From Butyrivibrio sp. (lineage in GTDB: Bacteria; Bacillota; Clostridia; Lachnospirales; Lachnospiraceae): 64,000 nt of DNA. Positions 61,310-64,000 of this stretch are shown in pieces. The number at the start of each line of letters is the position of its first letter. The first letter of the stretch is position 1. Location of the stretch: contig SVGB01000006.1 of NCBI GenBank assembly GCA_015056565.1, positions 82,753-146,752 of the forward strand. Direction: 5' to 3'. The notes beneath the pieces were generated by a model, which saw only the letters and a list, made by a program, of their open reading frames with translations, had not been told where the DNA came from and made no database searches. Made by a program: the position numbers and the translations under genes.

Positions 61310-61338
61310 ATTATACGATTGTATTCAGTTAAAAGCAA
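61310..61338 (-). promoter_or_regulatory. LysR gene promoter (minus strand)
   Basis: On the minus strand TTGCTT (61338-61333), 17 bp, TATAAT (61315-61310). It overlaps the start region of the divergent gene, as often found with LysR pairs. Inverted repeats of AATTGAA-type lie nearby (61257-61286). Confidence 0.6.
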
Positions 61339-61354
61339 GGAGGGAGGGCTTTCC

Positions 61355-62017
61355 ATGAACGAGCTGCAGACCAGAATTGTTGAAATCTTTGAAGACTCGC
61401 CGGACATGATTTTTGGATTCACAGATATATCCTATAGTGATTTTGGAAAAGAATTCAAATCCGGCCTTGTGTTTGCAGTTCCATATACACAGCAGTTATC
61501 GCTGAATAACTACAATGAGAAGGCCTTTCATGAAGGTATACTCGGCGCAAAAGACAGGCTGGAAGTTAAGGTGGGAGAAATAGAGGATGTCTTGAAAAAA
61601 GACGGTATCCATTATTATATTCCAGAAGTTGCCCAGAAAGACGATGGTCGTTTCCGGGCAGAGTTTTCATTTAAGGATGCGGCAGCATCTGCCGGTGTTG
61701 GATGGTTTGGGAAAAATGATGTCATAATCACGGAAAAATATGGTCCAAGGGTAAGGTTATCCGCAATTCTTATAGATCATGATTTTGAATATGGAAAGGC
61801 ATATGAAAAATGCATGTGCCCATCTGACTGTGATAAATGCGTTGAAGTCTGCCCTGCCAATGCGCTACTTAATGTTCGTTGGAAATTGGGAATGGGCAGG
61901 GACGATATCATCGACATATCCCGTTGCAATAAGTTAAGGAGTGCCTTTATGGACAAGCTCGGACGATGGGGAGCATGTGCGCTGTGCCTTGCCAGCTGTC
62001 CATACGGGAAAGGATAA
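61355..62017 (+). CDS. Ferredoxin-type Fe-S protein, QueG/EpoxyQ-reductase-like
   Basis: A 220-residue protein. ATG 61355 with AAGGAGGGAGGG; the longer frame from 61259 is rejected. A QueG-like domain (VFAVPYTQQLSLNNYNEKAFHEGILGAKDRL and AGVGWFGKNDVIITEKYGPRVRLSAILID) leads to two Fe-S sites: CMCPSDCDKCVEVCPANAL and CNKLRSAF..CALCLASCPYGKG. It lacks the B12-type motifs I would expect of a true QueG and is shorter. An electron-transfer role regulated by the divergent LysR is likely. Confidence 0.8.
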   Translation: MNELQTRIVEIFEDSPDMIFGFTDISYSDFGKEFKSGLVFAVPYTQQLSLNNYNEKAFHEGILGAKDRLEVKVGEIEDVLKKDGIHYYIPEVAQKDDGRFRAEFSFKDAAASAGVGWFGKNDVIITEKYGPRVRLSAILIDHDFEYGKAYEKCMCPSDCDKCVEVCPANALLNVRWKLGMGRDDIIDISRCNKLRSAFMDKLGRWGACALCLASCPYGKG

Positions 62018-62079
62018 CTATCCTTTTTCCATGATTACTGTTCCAACTCTTACGGCAGTAGAATCAATCTGAACATGGC

Positions 62080-62165
62080 TTGACAATAGTACCCAAAATG
62101 GGTACTATTTTTATATATGTAATCGAAATGATTAGTTCTGTTATTAAACTACTCAATATGGGTAC
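62080..62165 (+). promoter_or_regulatory. XRE gene promoter with operator repeats
   Basis: TTGACA (62080-62085), 17 bp, TACTAT (62103-62108). Palindrome AGTACCCA (62088-62095) / TGGGTACT (62099-62106) covers the spacer and -10. A second partial copy, ACTCAATATGGGTAC, lies near 62151-62165, 20 bp before the gene. This fits autoregulation. Confidence 0.75.
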
Positions 62166-62183
62166 ACGAAAGAAGCAGGAAAA

Positions 62184-62588
62184 ATGGCGATAACGATAAA
62201 AGAATTAAGAGAAAATACTGGATTAACACAGAAAGCTTTTGCAGCCAGGTATGGCATACCTGTGGGTACACTTAGAAGGTGGGAGCAGGGAGAATCAAGA
62301 CCCGCACCATATGTTTTAGGCATGCTTTCGAAGCTGATCCCTTCACCTGAAAAATACTCAGAGATAATAAAGGATACAAATGGTGATGAGTATTTCTATG
62401 ATAAGAATACAGGGAGTATTACAGATATGTGTGGAAACACGATACAGATCGGAACCTCTCTTGAAGGAGTAAAACGGGAAAACCTGCCACTGTACGTCAA
62501 GGACATGTTTGATTCATTTTATGAGATACGCGCAAAATTTGAAAAGGACTGCGAGTATGACAAGAATGAAGATATTATATGGAGCTAA
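62184..62588 (+). CDS. XRE-family HTH regulator
   Basis: A 134-residue protein. Residues 4-50 hold an XRE HTH (IKELRENTGLTQKAFAARYGIPVGTLRRWEQGESRPAPYVLGML), followed by a 75-residue tail (GDEYFYDKNTGSITDMCGNTIQIG). No toxin gene is next to it; an IS200/IS605 element begins ~30 bp downstream. It may be an orphan or the antitoxin of a lost pair. Confidence 0.85.
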   Translation: MAITIKELRENTGLTQKAFAARYGIPVGTLRRWEQGESRPAPYVLGMLSKLIPSPEKYSEIIKDTNGDEYFYDKNTGSITDMCGNTIQIGTSLEGVKRENLPLYVKDMFDSFYEIRAKFEKDCEYDKNEDIIWS

Positions 62589-62599
62589 AGCATGAAGAA

Positions 62600-62672
62600 G
62601 ATTGGCAATGAGTATTATAAATAATGTGCGAGAAAACCCCTTCCGATGAAGACGGTTGCGGGATGAATCGCA
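62600..62672. mobile_element. Left end region of the IS200/IS605 element
   Basis: After the tnpA stop the minus strand reads TTCATCCCGCAACCG, then GGAAGGGGTTTTCTCGCAC. The TTCATCCC...GGGGTTTTC arrangement is usual in the subterminal hairpin of IS200/IS605-type elements. The exact cleavage site cannot be set from one end. Confidence 0.45.
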
Positions 62673-63158
62673 CTAGAGTTTCTTTTTGTATTTCCCTGTC
62701 TTAATATACTTCCGCTTGTGTTCTTCTGTTCGCTGATCTTCAATGTATTTCTTAACAGTTTCAAGAGAAACGCTCCCGCTAGTAGCGCAGAAGTAACTAG
62801 CACTCCAAAATGGGGAATCTCCCCATAGGTATTTCTCAACGTGTGTTCTATATGTATTTCTCACTTCTTTGGACAGCTGTGATTTTAACGAGTTGATGAG
62901 TTTTACAGGTGCAACATCAGGTGGCATGGAGATCAGCAGATGCATGTGATCGACATCTGTCTCTGCTGAAATGAGTTCGCTGTTCATGCGTCCGCAGAGG
63001 TAAGCGGCGTAATTCTTCATGAAATCACCAATCTCATCTGTGATCACTTTCTTCCTATACTTGGTTACAAAGATCACATGGTAAGTAAGTTTGTATACGG
63101 AATGTGAGCCTCTTCTGTACTCGTTCAGGATATCTGATTCTGCTATTGATTTTTGCAT
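62673..63158 (-). CDS. tnpA: IS200/IS605-family transposase TnpA
   Basis: A 161-residue Y1-transposase. The HUH motif is HMHLLIS and the nucleophilic Tyr lies in VKKYIEDQ, with TYHVIFVTKYRKKVI at the start. It cuts and moves single-stranded DNA at hairpin ends. GGAG before ATG 63158. Divergent from tnpB, the IS605 arrangement. The frame looks intact, so the element may be active. Confidence 0.93.
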   Translation of the reverse strand: MQKSIAESDILNEYRRGSHSVYKLTYHVIFVTKYRKKVITDEIGDFMKNYAAYLCGRMNSELISAETDVDHMHLLISMPPDVAPVKLINSLKSQLSKEVRNTYRTHVEKYLWGDSPFWSASYFCATSGSVSLETVKKYIEDQRTEEHKRKYIKTGKYKKKL

Positions 63159-63190
63159 AAATTTACTCCATATCTAAAAAGAACAAATGT

Positions 63191-63219
63191 TTGCCTGTTT
63201 CTGAAAAGTGTGCTATAAT
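63191..63219 (+). promoter_or_regulatory. tnpB promoter
   Basis: TTGCCT (63191-63196), 17 bp, TATAAT (63214-63219) with TG-C before it, an extended -10. Confidence 0.65.
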
Positions 63220-63254
63220 ACTAACTATAGAATACTGCTAAGGAATTTACAACC

Positions 63255-64000
63255 GTGTACAGAACAAGGCAATACAGGATAAGCAAAAACCACATACTCT
63301 ATGACTATTGCAGGGATATCTGCAGATCATCAGCCGTTCTGTACAACAGGGCAAATTTCATCTTAAGGCAGTATTCGTCATCAGTTGATTCAATGGCTGG
63401 ATTCAAGCCTCTTTTCTCCAATCAGATGATGATTTACAGGCTCGTAAGGGATAATCTTTCAGGGACTAAATATCTTGGTGACAGCAAATGGCTCTCATAT
63501 AATGCCCTTGATCATCTGCTAAAGGTTACAAGGGATAAGGCATACTATGCCCTTCCGTCACAGGCTAATCAGCAGATATTAAAGCTCCTTCTTAGGGACT
63601 ATAAGTCTTTCTTTGAAGCTGTAAAAGCATATGGCAGGAATCCTGGGGCATTTACTGGTCGCCCCAAGATGCCGGGATATATGCCATCTGGTTCACTCAA
63701 GACAGCTGTCCTTACTAACCAGATCTGCAGGGTCAAAGATGGTGGTCTTAAGTTTCCTGGTACCAGGGATACTCTGTCTCTTGGTCAGCTCCCAGAAGAA
63801 GTAAGTCTTAAGGAAGTCCGTATAAAGCCTAGCGGAAACAGCTTTGTTTTGGATGTAGTCCTTTCAGTGCCTGATAAAGGGATAATCCCCATGGCTGATA
63901 AGGATATCCTCTCTGAGCTTTCGGAGGTAGCGGATCTGAAGGACCTGAGGGTGATGGCTATCGATCCCGGAACAGACAATATCGCCGCTGTAGCGAACTC
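63255..64000 (+). CDS. tnpB: TnpB RNA-guided nuclease (partial, 3' end off window)
   Basis: The frame opens at GTG 63255 (site AAGGAA) and stays open to the window end, 248 codons. N-terminal VYRTRQYRISKNHILYDYCRDICR and the AFTGRPKMPGY segment match IS605 TnpB proteins. RuvC-I with its first catalytic Asp lies at AIDPGTDNIAAVAN, at the end of the window. The rest (RuvC-II, III and zinc finger) is not visible. TnpB is an omega-RNA-guided DNA nuclease and the ancestor of Cas12. Confidence 0.88.
   Translation, partial: MYRTRQYRISKNHILYDYCRDICRSSAVLYNRANFILRQYSSSVDSMAGFKPLFSNQMMIYRLVRDNLSGTKYLGDSKWLSYNALDHLLKVTRDKAYYALPSQANQQILKLLLRDYKSFFEAVKAYGRNPGAFTGRPKMPGYMPSGSLKTAVLTNQICRVKDGGLKFPGTRDTLSLGQLPEEVSLKEVRIKPSGNSFVLDVVLSVPDKGIIPMADKDILSELSEVADLKDLRVMAIDPGTDNIAAVAN

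Noticed and set aside
1..64000. CRISPR array, rRNA or tRNA genes
   Set aside because: No regularly spaced direct repeats and no recognisable tRNA or rRNA sequence was seen; the only notable repeats are the two palindromic elements.

Overview
The window reads as chromosomal DNA of a low-to-mid GC Gram-positive anaerobe of the Lachnospiraceae, most like a rumen or gut Butyrivibrio or a close relative (inference from gene content; no rRNA is present to confirm it). Supporting signs are strong AGGAGG-type ribosome binding sites with occasional TTG/GTG starts, lipobox-bearing solute-binding proteins, a Dlt-like teichoic-acid-type modification cluster, PTS and ABC sugar uptake with intracellular glycosidases (GH51, GH3, GH78-like), cyclic-di-GMP enzymes, and many small exported peptides. 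No rRNA, tRNA or CRISPR array was seen.

Layout. 1-3.6 kb: end of a YgjV-like membrane gene, a double-glycine-leader peptide, a small membrane protein, an exported protein and an MsbA-type ABC exporter. 3.6-10.8 kb: a very large GH5-cellulase/GT2-cellulose-synthase fusion, a 42-residue ORF, a Cof-type phosphatase, a YtqA-like radical SAM protein and an EAL cyclic-di-GMP phosphodiesterase. 11.2-17.4 kb: a six-gene operon (HTH protein, MBOAT acyltransferase, DltD-like SGNH protein, DltA-like adenylating enzyme, group IV PLP decarboxylase, acyl carrier protein). This looks like a Dlt system carrying an amino-acid decarboxylase and is the most interesting unit here. 17.4-27.4 kb: an AraC regulator divergent from a sugar ABC importer with GH78-like, GH3 and beta-phosphoglucomutase genes.

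27.4-36.9 kb: hflX, a second double-glycine-leader peptide, a DUF4342 protein, xseA (with an N-terminal DUF5710 domain)/xseB, an M42 peptidase, an aldose epimerase, a 126-bp perfect palindrome, and a PadR/DUF1700/DUF4097 module. 37-46.5 kb: a GlcNAc/glucose-type PTS pair, CorA, and a LacI-controlled arabinoside importer operon ending in GH51 arabinofuranosidase. 46.7-53.5 kb: HD-GYP phosphodiesterase, TetR, iron alcohol dehydrogenase, a DUF3990 protein, a secreted protein, a second copy of the palindromic repeat, flavodoxin, a glutathione-peroxidase homologue and PspC. 53.5-64 kb: CcdA-thioredoxin fusion, NUDIX, MetQ-like lipoprotein, a frameshifted pyridoxine kinase beside an ECF S component, radical SAM, rhomboid, LysR with a divergent ferredoxin-like protein, an XRE regulator, and an IS200/IS605 element whose tnpB runs off the window.

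Connecting themes. (i) Surface polysaccharide and polymer modification: the GH5-GT2 fusion, the Dlt-like operon and two cyclic-di-GMP phosphodiesterases. (ii) Plant-glycan use: two sugar importers each with their own glycosidases and regulator. (iii) Four genes for small proteins, two of them double-glycine-leader peptides, share almost the same promoter, TTGCCA (or CTGCCA), 17 bp, then TATAAA preceded by CG, which suggests a common regulon.
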